From Anopheles merus (lineage: Eukaryota; Arthropoda; Insecta; Diptera; Culicidae): a stretch of DNA of 64,000 nucleotides. The stretch spans positions 2,049,294 through 2,113,293 of the forward strand of contig NC_054081.1 in assembly GCF_017562075.2 (NCBI RefSeq), read 5' to 3'. Numbering within the stretch: the stretch's first letter is position 1; every line of letters starts with the position of its first letter. The position numbers and the translations under genes were made by a program. Below the pieces are notes generated by a model. It worked only from the letters and a program-made list of their open reading frames with translations. It had not been told where the DNA came from and searched no databases. Shown one piece after another: positions 38,826-48,865 of the stretch.

Positions 38826-41800
38826 ATGCGTTGGATCTGGGCTGCCGTGGTGGTTGTGGTACTAGCAGCTGCTAACCTTTCGGCCAGTGATCCCTCAGCC
38901 ACGCTGTCTTTCCAAAGTCTTTCCTCGCAGCAGCAGCAGCAGCAGGAAAGCGACCAATCCGACGCACTGATTGCCACCATCTTCGCCACCATCAACCATC
39001 TGGTCATCGTGAACGGTGTCGCGGGAGCAGCGGAGAGTCAGTTGCTGCAGCATCGCACCGTACGGTGGTTCGACGGGGAACCGGCGACGCTGTGCAACGC
39101 CCCACCCGGCAGTGAGCATTCCGAGTGCTTCGCCCCATCCGATCGGCACCAGTGGGATGGAGCGCTGGCCGGGGCAGGCCTCATCCTGTACGGTTCGGTC
39201 GCGAAATTAGACCGCTACGCGTGTCTGTTCGATCCGGCCGGGACGTACCTGCTGGTGGACGAACCGTCCCGTTCGTCGCCCGAGCAGGCGCACCTTCGCC
39301 GGCTGCTCGGGACGCTCTGGACGACGCGGGGTGCGTACCGGGTGTACGTACGTGCCCGCGGGCAGCTGTACGGGTACGATCCGTTTCGGCGGCCGGCCGG
39401 TGCGGCCGAGTACGGTGCGCTGGTGCAGCTGGAGGATGGCAGACCGCTACCGACCGTACCGCTGACCGACTTTGGCGGGTATCCGCTGCGGATCGAGGTG
39501 TTCCGCTCGGTGTACAGCAATCCGGACGAGCGGGCCAGCGCGTCGAAGGCGGACCAGATCACGTACAGCGGGCCCGACGTGATGGCACGGGACGTTTTCT
39601 GTCGCGCCCTTAATGTTACGGGTAAGTTGAGGTTTGAGGTGGATTAGGCGTTGATGGCTTTTCGAAAAACTCTTGTTGCTGGGTTCCGAATCTAATCGAA
39701 AGCAGAGTACAATTTGATGGTAGAAACAAGCAGTATCTTCTGACGGCTGTAGTGCTCAATCTTTCCTACCAAAGTCTGCACTTTACGGTTTTGTTAGGAT
39801 AGCCCCAGGGTAGGGTTCATTTCATCAGCATCGTTCACGTCACGAGTGAACTGTTGACCGCCGCGAAGGCTCTCACGAGTTCATCGTTCGCAGAACGCAT
39901 CGTTTCGATTGATGCTCACACACGCTGCAAGCGCGCTGGCAGTTCGATTTTATTACCGAGACACGAACGCATGGCTTCATTGCAATGCCACGTGGTGTTC
40001 ACATAGAGCGGTGGCTTTGCGGAACGCTTCGTTAGCATTTCGCAAGCATAGGTAAAGATTGACTTGTACTAGATATGGTGCAAATTATCTTTGTGATTTA
40101 TTATTCTTTCCCATCCTTAGTTAGCGTGTTTGCTGTAATAATTAATTTAAAACACTTGACAAGGTTTATTTTTTATTTTTTTATCTATAGAAAAAGCTTT
40201 GATCATTTTCAAAGCAGCTGTTACATCATAAAACGATTATTATGATGAAGATGTTAGCAGCTTGCTGGATAGAGGAAATATTTACAGCAAAAAAGCTTAA
40301 AAACTCAATTTTAATTCAGTAACGCTTGACTTTATAGGAACAAGATAACACGATTACAGGCACTGTAGAAACCACGATGGCAAGAAAATTGACATTTTTT
40401 GGAAAGAATAGTCGTGTTTCACTTGCAGGGACTCTGGAAAGATCTAAATATTTCACTAAGAAACGTGTGTTTGGGTTCTTTATTGGTTGATTCCCATACA
40501 TATATATATTTTTTTGGTGCGTTCCCACGATTTTTGGAAATTTCCCAGAATTTGTTGGTCCAATTGTATTGATATCCAATCGAAATATATCAATAAATTG
40601 TGGTAATGAATCAAAAATCTATAGGATATGATCAAAAAATCGGGGGACGGCACCAAAAAATCATGGGAATTGACCAATAAATCGTGGGAAACCCTTTATC
40701 GATCGTTTGTTTCGACCGACTCGCTCCCATTTTGAACCTAACGCTCATGAAATGAAGCGAATCGGAAAGATAGACATTGCAACACTTCGTTATAAGGTTA
40801 TTTCGCATCTTTCTCTCTCCCTCTGCTTAGCGATACCGGTGCCGGCGGATCGGGACCTGTTCGGCGATCGGCTCCCGAACGGCAGCTTTACCGGTGCGCT
40901 CGGGCGGCTCGTGCGGCGCGAGGTCGACATCGTGTTCACCGGCTTCTTCATCAAGGATTACTTTGCGCGCGACGTCGAGTTCACCGCCGGCCTGTACTCG
41001 GACGCGGTCTGCTGCCTGGTGCGGAAGGCGAGCCGCATCCCGGAGGCGCTGCTCCCGCTGTACATTTTCCCCGCCGACATCTGGGCGCTGCTCGGGGCGC
41101 TCGGCCTGGCCTGCGCGAGCGTGTGGGCGCTGCTGCGCTGGTGCGTCCGGCGCATCAAACCGCCGGTCGGAGGGCTCTGGTCGCGGCGGCACCGGCTCGC
41201 CGTGCTGTTCAATCTGCCGCGCAGCCTCCGTGCGGCCGGCCCGGTGCGCCAAACCGTCCAGCTGTACGTGGACAGCTTCATACTGCTGGTGAGCGCACCG
41301 TACCTGCGCTTCACCCGGTCCGGCGTCGAGCGGCTGTTCCTCACCGGCCTGCTGCTCGTCAGCCTCATCTTCGTCTCGCTCTACACGTCCGGGCTGGCGG
41401 CCGTGTTCGTGAACCCGCTGTACTACCCGGACATTGGCACGCTGCAGCAGCTGGACGAGAGTGGCATGGCGATCCCGGTCAAGTACCGCGGCTTCCTCGA
41501 CGACGTGTTCGCGGTCAACTACAGCCGGCTGATGGATTCGCTGCGCGGCCGCATGCAGCACCTGCCGGCGAGGGAGTCGATGCTGGCGCGGGTCGCCCGG
41601 CTCGGCAACATTGCGACCGTGACGCGCAAGACGACGCTCGCGCTCGACAACGCGATCTACCTGACGACGCGCCAGCTGCACATGGTGCCGGAGTGTCCGC
41701 GCATGTACAACCTGGCGTACGTGATGCCGCACCGGTCCGCGTTCGGCGAGCAGTTCAACAAGGTGCTGCTGCGCATGGTGGGCGGCGGGCTGGTCGACCA

Positions 41801-42029
41801 CTGGATCGAGGAGGCCCGGTACGGCTGGACGCTGCGGGACTGGCGCGTCGCGCGCCGCATGATGGAGTCCAACTTTAAGGTGCTGACCGTGGTGGACATG
41901 CAGTTCGCGTTCTACGTGCTCGCGATCGGGCTGACCGTGAGTGTGGCGGTGATCGGGGCCGAGCTGGTGCACTTTCACCGGGCGCACCGAGGGGAGGGGC
42001 ACGGTGTCAATGTATTGCTGAGGAAGTAA
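38826..42029 (+). CDS. divergent ionotropic receptor (IR family)
   Basis: Chemosensory or related receptor of the variant ionotropic glutamate receptor family, expected in the dendritic membrane of sensory neurons. Exons 38826-39621 and 40831-42029 join in phase (G plus CG) and give about 664 residues. Seen: signal peptide MRWIWAAVVVVVLAAANLSA, a poly-Q patch, a long extracellular N-terminal region, S1 lobe with DIVFTGFFIKDYFARDVEFT and KASRIPEAL, M1 near 346-370 (ADIWALLGALGLACASVWAL), pore-M3 segment with SLYTSGLAAVF in place of SYTANLAA (near 435-458), S2 lobe and M4 near 624-645. The arginine that contacts glutamate in true iGluRs has no equivalent in the aligned segment. I cannot assign a numbered IR. 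The ATG at 38826 is chosen because the signal peptide begins there. Confidence 0.85.
39622..40830 (+). other. IR intron
   Basis: A 1,209-bp intron, donor GTAAGTTG and acceptor CTCTGCTTAG, AT-rich in its second half and carrying a 222-bp MITE. Confidence 0.8.
40473..40694. mobile_element. MITE with TTT flanks in IR intron
   Basis: A 222-bp inverted-repeat element. The left arm, GGGTTCTTTATTGGTTGATT then CCCATA and TTTTTTTGGTGCGTTCCC, matches the right arm read inward, GGGTTTCCCACGATTTATTG then GTCAATTCCCATGATTTTTTGG. TTT lies on both sides (40470-40472 and 40695-40697). The three-base flank suggests a Tourist/Harbinger-type origin, but TTT is weak evidence in AT-rich DNA. Confidence 0.6.
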
Positions 42030-42054
42030 CTGGAGGGAGGGAGGAGCGACTTGT

Positions 42055-42060
42055 AATAAA
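42055..42060 (+). terminator. IR poly(A) signal
   Basis: AATAAA beginning 26 nt after the IR stop codon, giving a very short 3' UTR and lying only 60 bp before the minisatellite. Confidence 0.6.
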
Positions 42061-42120
42061 AACTGGAATAGAACATGCATTTGCGGGTTTTATTAGTCCT
42101 TCGGACGTCATACAGACATA

Positions 42121-45100
42121 CTGGAACTGATCACTAACGCATACCGGTCCTGGAACTGATACTCAACTAACATCGGTCCTGGAACTGATACTGAATTCAC
42201 ATCGATCCTGGAACTGATCATGAACCCATACCGGACCTGGAATTGATACCGAACTCACACCGATCCTGGAACTGATACTGAATCCACATCGATCCTGGAA
42301 CTGATCACGAACCCATACCGGACCTGGAACTGATACTGAACTCACACCGATCCTGGAACTGATACTGAATCCACATCGATCCTGGAACTGATCACGAACC
42401 CATACCGGACCTGGAACTGATGCTGAACTCACATCGGTCGTGGAGCTGATCTCCAACCCATACCTGACCTGGAACTGATCTCGAACCCATACCGGTCCTG
42501 GAACTGATACTCAACTAACATCGGTCCTGGAACTGATACTGAATTCACATCGATCCTGGAACTGATCATGAACCCATACCGGACCTGGAATTGATACTGA
42601 ACTCACACCGATCCTGGAACTGATACTGAATCCATATCGATCCTGGAACTGATCACGACCCCATACCGGACCTGGAATTGATACTGAACTCACACCGATC
42701 CTGGAACTGATACTGAATCCATATCGATCCTGGAACTGATCACGAACCCATACCGGACCTGGAATTGATACTGAACTCACACCGATCCTGGAACTGATAC
42801 TGAATTCACATCGATCCTGGAACTGATCACGAACCCATACCGGACCTGGAACTGATACTGAACTCACACCGATCCTGGAACTGATACTGAATCCACATCG
42901 ATCCTGGAACTGATCACGAACCCATACCGGACCTGGAACTGATGCTGAACTCACATCGGTCGTGGAGCTGATCTCCAACCCATACCTGACCTGGAACTGA
43001 TCTCGAACCCATACCGGTCCTGGAACTGATACTCAACTAACATCGGTCCTGGAACTGATACTGAATTCACATCGATCCTGGAACTGATCATGAACCCATA
43101 CCGGACCTGGAATTGATACTGAACTCACACCGATCCTGGAACTGATACTGAATCCATATCGATCCTGGAACTGATCACGACCCCATACCGGACCTGGAAT
43201 TGATACTGAACTCACACCGATCCTGGAACTGATACTGAATCCATATCGATCCTGGAACTGATCACGAACCCATACCGGACCTGGAATTGATACTGAACTC
43301 ACACCGATCCTGGAACTGATACTGAATTCACATCGATCCTGGAACTGATCACGAACCCATACCGGTCCTGGAACTGATACTGAACTCACACCGATCCTGG
43401 AACTGATACTGAATCCACATCGATCCTGGAACTGATCACGAACCCATACCGGACCTGGAACTGATACTGAACTCACACCGATCCTGGAACTGATACTGAA
43501 TCCACATCGATCCTGGAACTGATCACGAACCCATACCGGACCTGGAACTGATGCTGAACTCACATCGGTCGTGGAGCTGATCTCCAACCCATACCTGACC
43601 TGGAACTGATCTCGAACCCATACCGGTCCTGGAACTGATACTCAACTAACATCGGTCCTGGAACTGATACTGAATTCACATCGATCCTGGAACTGATCAT
43701 GAACCCATACCGGACCTGGATTGATACTGAACTCACACCGATCCTGGAACTGATACTGAATCCATATCGATCCTGGAACTGATCACGACCCCATACCGGA
43801 TCTGGAATTGATACTGAACTCACACCGATCCTGGAACTGATACTGAATCCATATCGATCCTGGAACTGATCACGAACCCATACCGGACCTGGAATTGATA
43901 CTGAACTCACACCGATCCTGGAACTGATACTGAATTCACATCGATCCTGGAACTGATCATGAACCCATACCGGACCTGGAATTGATACCGAACTCACACC
44001 GATCCTGGAACTGATACTGAATCCACATCGATCCTGGAACTGATCACGAACCCATACCGGACCTGGAACTGATACTGAACTCACACCGATCCTGGAACTG
44101 ATACTGAATCCACATCGATCCTGGAACTGATCACGAACCCATACCGGACCTGGAACTGATGCTGAACTCACATCGGTCGTGGAGCTGATCTCCAACCCAT
44201 ACCTGACCTGGAACTGATCTCGAACCCATACCGGTCCTGGAACTGATACTCAACTAACATCGGTCCTGGAACTGATACTGAATTCACATCGATCCTGGAA
44301 CTGATCATGAACCCATACCGGACCTGGAATTGATACTGAACTCACACCGATCCTGGAACTGATACTGAATCCATATCGATCCTGGAACTGATCACGACCC
44401 CATACCGGACCTGGAATTGATACTGAACTCACACCGATCCTGGAACTGATACTGAATCCATATCGATCCTGGAACTGATCACGAACCCATACCGGACCTG
44501 GAATTGATACTGAACTCACACCGATCCTGGAACTGATACTGAATTCACATCGATCCTGGAACTGATCACGAACCCATACCGGACCTGGAACTGATACTGA
44601 ACTCACACCGATCCTGGAACTGATACTGAATCCACATCGATCCTGGAACTGATCACGAACCCATACCGGACCTGGAACTGATGCTGAACTCACATCGGTC
44701 GTGGAGCTGATCTCCAACCCATACCTGACCTGGAACTGATCTCGAACCCATACCGGTCCTGGAACTGATACTCAACTAACATCGGTCCTGGAACTGATAC
44801 TGAATTCACATCGATCCTGGAACTGATCATGAACCCATACCGGACCTGGAATTGATACTGAACTCACACCGATCCTGGAACTGATACTGAATCCATATCG
44901 ATCCTGGAACTGATCACGACCCCATACCGGACCTGGAATTGATACTGAACTCACACCGATCCTGGAACTGATACTGAATCCATATCGATCCTGGAACTGA
45001 TCACGAACCCATACCGGACCTGGAATTGATACTGAACTCACACCGATCCTGGAACTGATACTGAATTCACATCGATCCTGGAACTGATCACGAACCCATA

Positions 45101-45440
45101 CCGGACCTGGAACTGATACTGAACTCACACCGATCCTGGAACTGATACTGAATCCACATCGATCCTGGAACTGATCACGAACCCATACCGGACCTGGAAC
45201 TGATGCTGAACTCACATCGGTCGTGGAGCTGATCTCCAACCCATACCTGACCTGGAACTGATCTCGAACCCATACCGGACCTGGAACTGATACTTAACTC
45301 ATATCGGTCCTGGAATTGATAATGAATCCCCAGTGGTCCTGGAACTGATACTGAGCTCACATCGGTCGTGGAACTGATCTCGAACCCATACCTAACCTGG
45401 AACTGATTACGAACCTATACCGGACCAGTAACTGATACTG
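42121..45440. repeat. 29-bp minisatellite with 87-bp trimer and higher-order blocks
   Basis: About 114 tandem copies of a 29-bp unit whose core is CTGGAACTGAT. Three unit types alternate (…CATACCGGAC, …CTCACACCGAT, …CCACATCGAT) to make an 87-bp trimer. A divergent unit containing ACTCAACTAACATCGG marks block starts at 42161, 42509, 43031, 43640, 44248 and 44770, so blocks are 348, 522, 609, 608 and 522 bp, that is 4, 6, 7, 7 and 6 trimers. The 608-bp block lost one base near 43718. The last copies (45290-45440) are degenerate. One minus-strand frame is open through each block; I regard it as a by-product, not a gene. Confidence 0.95.
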
Positions 45441-45619
45441 AAAACGTTAACGAAGTCATACCCGACGTTAAAACACAATTTAATTCTCGCTTGTAACTAA
45501 TCGAATCCTTTTACGGATCCGGAACGAAACATGAACCTGTAACGGTCCTGGAACCGATACAGTTCCTGTTCCGATCCATTTACTGATTCCGCAGGTCAAC
45601 GAACCATGTGCAACGCAGG

Positions 45620-46210
45620 AATCAGCCAAGGCGGTATCACTTTCCTGGGAAGATGATCCGGCTGTTAGAGGCCACTACGAGCGCGGTGCAGTACTAGGTG
45701 AGAGTGTCGAACTTGATGTCGGAATTCGAATCTCACAGCGGTCTGAAGGAATGTGACGAACTCTCCTGTCTGCTCTTCAACATCGCCCTTCGAAGCGCGG
45801 GGCTAGAGAACGACATCCCTGGCACGATCCTCAACGCGAAGCAGCAAGAATTGGATTGAGAATCAATGCGACGAAGACGAAGTACCTGCTTGCAGGATAC
45901 TCAGACCATCTGGGAAGGAGTATATTAGTTGACAGCGACAATTTCGAGGTAGTAAAGGAGTTCTGCTATCTCCAGACGGTCGTTATTTCGGACAACGACA
46001 TAAGCAGCGAAATCCGGAGACGCATTGTGCAGGAGAATTACGGAGAAATTGCTGACATCCAAAAGGCTTCGAGCCCGCGCGAAATGTGAGATATATCGCA
46101 CATTGATTCGCTCGGTTATCCTTTATGGAAACGATAAAAATTGGAAGGTCGTTATAATCGTTGTATCGCTCTTGAAGGGAACTATGTTGAATAATAAAAA
46201 CGAATTTTGA
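45620..46210 (+). pseudogene. non-LTR retrotransposon reverse transcriptase fragment, broken
   Basis: Translated fragments match the 3' half of LINE-type reverse transcriptases: a piece with SHSGLKECDELSCLLFNIAL (about 45735-45792), then NATKTKYLLAG (from 45862), FEVVKEFCYL and ISSEIRRRIV, then in another frame CEIYRTLIRSVILYG (about 46087-46130). The stretch expected to carry the catalytic FADD box between the first two pieces is missing, there is an in-frame stop before 45700 and a frameshift near 46030. It is therefore a dead, deleted copy. An A-rich tail-like run lies at 46190-46220. Confidence 0.75.
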
Positions 46211-46294
46211 CAAAAAAAATGTGTTTTTCTTCGTTAGACCGGGGACCTATCAGCCAACCGGTTATGGATCCACCTCATGCGGATCAAAAATGGC

Positions 46295-47071
46295 TTATTC
46301 CTCGTCCGTCATAGGCCACACCGCGATGCCCTGCGGTATGAGCATGCACCGCACGTAGAGGTTTTCGCCCGGAAGTCTGCAACAGAATAACAGAATCAGA
46401 AATCCGCTACCACAGCACACGCGGGCAATCTCACTTACTGGGGCCAGGCCATATTCGCTAGCTCGTACACGTTGCACAAGATGCGCTCCGCCGACAGGGC
46501 CGCGATCGGAAGGCCGTCCCGCAGCCACTGCAAGTTGACGACGAGCACCCCCTTCACCACGACCTGCTTGCCGTCGGTCGTAGCGAGCCGGGCCGTCCGG
46601 TACGCACTGTCGATCTGCACGTAGTCGGCGGAGAGTTTGGGCACCTCGCGCGGCAAAAACGGGCGCTGTTCGTGGAGGTACGCACGCAACAGCGATGCGT
46701 CCGGCACGGTGCCCCGCAGGAAGCGCCCGAAGTATGCCGACCAGCCGCAATTTTTCCAATCCTGACAGTACCCGACCACAACCGGCCTGTACGGCGTATA
46801 ACCGGCGGCAGGGGAAGGCACCACTGTAAGGTAAGGTGCATCGAGAGCGAGAAAGAGGGGGAGGAGAAAGGGCGTCTCAAGTGCAAGGGGCAATGGGAAG
46901 CAAAGCGTCACCGAATTGTGGTGCGCGATCTCTTACCTGCGATGAAGTTCCGGGAATCTATGTACAAGTCGACGACACTGCCTAAGTCGCACACGCACGA
47001 CCGGGCGAACAGCTCCATCGCAGACAGGATGACGGGAATGTTGAAATTGCGGAACACTGCTTTGGCCTGAA
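46295..47071 (-). CDS. unrecognised protein, three 3' exons (5' end unresolved)
   Basis: Minus-strand exons 47071-46937, 46823-46439 and 46376-46295 have good GT-AG junctions (donors GTAAGAG and GTAAGTGAG; acceptors CCCTCCAG, CTTACAG, GTTGCAG) and consistent phases. They encode about 200 residues ending ...GIAVWPMTDEE then TAA. Seen: FNIPVILSAMELFARSCVCD, VGYCQDWKNCGWSAYFGRFL, VVVKGVLVVNLQWLRDGLPI. Composition is that of a globular cytosolic protein. No signal peptide or membrane segment is visible in this part. I do not recognise the family. The first exon listed enters with one base owed from upstream; a candidate previous exon ends at 47230 (GAAG before GTTAGC), giving AGIVVFAE before VQAKAVF, but I could not find its start. 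Confidence 0.7.
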
Positions 47072-47670
47072 CTGGAGGGAGCAAATGAAAAGCAATGATC
47101 GCTCGAACCGGTCGGTAGGTCGTCCTCAAAAACTGCACCCACTGGCTTGCTACACTCGGAAAACACACACGCTCAAGCTTCAAACGCACGTCGCGCCACA
47201 CTAGTCACCCAGGTGGAAGATAGGCTAACCTTCAGCAAAAACCACAATCCCGGCCCAGCACCAAACTCTGTGCGCACGCCGTCGTGAGAATCAGATGCAG
47301 AATCCAGCACCGGTGGGCAGAATGCCCGTGCCCCTGCGGTCCCGTGGATGCAGCACGAACGTGCGTCGGTGCGTGTTTCGCGCGAAACTCCTGTTTTTCT
47401 TGCACAACTGCAATCGCTGCCAGCAGATGGCGCTCGACGTGCTCCACCTACACCAGCGCGCACGACTTCTAACGAAGGCGTTTGTGTGCGTGCATGTGTG
47501 TGTGTGTGTGTGTGTATAACACTAGCACATCAAACAAAAAAGATTGCGAAACTTGGCAGCACTTTGGCACTCCAAGCAAAGCCGCATCTGTATGCTTTTC
47601 TCGCTCCCTTCCGTTGGCTTGCACATCCAAACACAGTGGAACGCTGGGGTTTATCCTGGCTCATCGGGAC
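47072..47670 (-). other. upstream part of the unrecognised minus-strand gene
   Basis: The intron and probably at least one more coding exon of the 46.3-47.1 kb gene should lie here. A donor at 47229/47228 follows a possible coding tail (12 codons open back to about 47290). Competing frames are open between 47232 and 47463 but I cannot choose an ATG. A GT microsatellite lies at 47495-47515. Confidence 0.35.
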
Positions 47671-47830
47671 TAGTGGTGGGAAAAATGACGCTTTCGCCGG
47701 AATCGATTCCGACTAGCTCCGCAGTTTTCTGAAATTGATTGATTCTGAATCGGTTCCGGAATCGAAATCCAAAATCAGAATCGGTTTCGACATATCTATA
47801 AGAATAGGCGTTTGGGTCCAATGATGCTAC

Positions 47831-48525
47831 TAGTGGTGGGTCAAACGATTCTTATCACGACCCATCCTGGAGTCGGGTGCGAACTACAGGCGTCCCCCGA
47901 GTTACGACCCTCTCGAGTTACGACGATTCGCAGATACGACGATTTTGATTTTGACATTGAAAAGTTGTCATCGAGAAGAAATTGATGTATATTTTTGAAT
48001 TTCTGAGCTGATAACCGTTACACACAAATTTCCAAAGATTCCACAACTACCCGATATTGAATATCTACATCGTGTAAACGACTTTTTGTGTAAAATTAAT
48101 ACATTATCGAACATTGTTTCAAATAAAAAACACGGTATCATAGATTTAGACTCTTCAACTTCGGTTATAAACTTTACATTGTCAGATATTCGACATACGA
48201 CTTTTTCGACTTACGCCTTGCGTTGGGACTTTTTTTTCGGTCCCAAATACAGTCGTATCTCGGGGGACACCTGTAGTTGGAGTCGGATGGGTTGGAGCGG
48301 ATGCAACGAGTTCGAGTCGATCCGAGTGGAGCATCGAACCTATATTGATCCGACTCGGCTCGAACTCGCTGCACCAAGGGGTCGGAGTCGCGTATGCTTT
48401 CTTCCACCTGCCGGAATCGTTGCACCTACTGAACCTACTTCCACCTTCCGGGACGACCCGAACGACTGCGGGCTACTTACGGATGGCTCCGACTCGGTAG
48501 GTTCGGGTCGACCCGCCCATCACTA
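47831..48525. mobile_element. hAT-like element with perfect 8-bp target duplication (inner)
   Basis: A 695-bp element with ends TAGTGGTGGGTC and GACCCGCCCATCACTA. GATGCTAC is repeated exactly on both sides (47823-47830 and 48526-48533), the 8-bp duplication expected for hAT transposition. The inside has CGGAGTCGG and GACGACCCGA-like short repeats and itself carries a 387-bp MITE. Confidence 0.85.
47887..48273. mobile_element. pogo/Tigger-like MITE (TA target), innermost
   Basis: Ends CAGGCGTCCCCCGAGTTACG and, read inward from the right, CAGGTGTCCCCCGAGATACG. TA flanks at 47885-47886 and 48274-48275. It is AT-rich inside and has no coding capacity. The CAGGC...CGAG-type terminus recalls pogo/Tigger elements. 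Confidence 0.8.
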
Positions 48526-48865
48526 GATGCTACGTATTTCTAGTAAACGAATTTATTTGTAAACGATGCATTCTCATGAAGATTCCCGGACTGATTTCGC
48601 TTCTGAAACTTCTTATTTCAATTCAACAACTGATTCACAATTTGGGAGCATATTCCATTTCTGGAGTCAATCCTAATTCCGTGACCGTAGCTGATGGCGA
48701 TTCCAAGGTCGATTCCGGTGCTGGAGTCGATTCTGATTCCGATCCCGGAATTGATTCTGGAGCCGACTCTGGAAACGGCTCTGAAGTCATCTCCAGAATC
48801 AGCTCCGGAATTGGCTCCGAAATTAGCTCCGAAATCGACTCCGGAATCGGAAGCTCCCACCACTA

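Larger units (their letters stand above)
47671..48865. mobile_element. hAT-like non-autonomous element, copy 1 (outer), with nested insertions
   Basis: The ends TAGTGGTGGGA and TCCCACCACTA are inverted repeats. The flanks ATCGGGAC and ATCGGGCT match at 6 of 8 positions, as an aged 8-bp target duplication would. The arms are degenerate dodecamers close to GGAATCGATTCC. A unique core runs from about 47790 to 48640, interrupted by another element at 47831-48525. The core matches that of copy 2 at 59.8-60.8 kb in opposite orientation. No transposase. Confidence 0.75.

Noticed and set aside
40827..42080. 417-codon minus-strand frame opposite the IR exon
   Set aside because: Shadow of GC-biased codons on the other strand; composition is Arg/His/Pro/Val with no motif.
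42163..45239. Series of 97-211-codon minus-strand frames as a repeat-protein gene or family
   Set aside because: They open only with TTG, stop at each divergent block unit and follow the 29-bp satellite exactly; no promoter or splice evidence.
42121..45440. CRISPR-like array because of 29-bp repeats
   Set aside because: Units are contiguous with no unique spacers, and the context is a eukaryotic genome.
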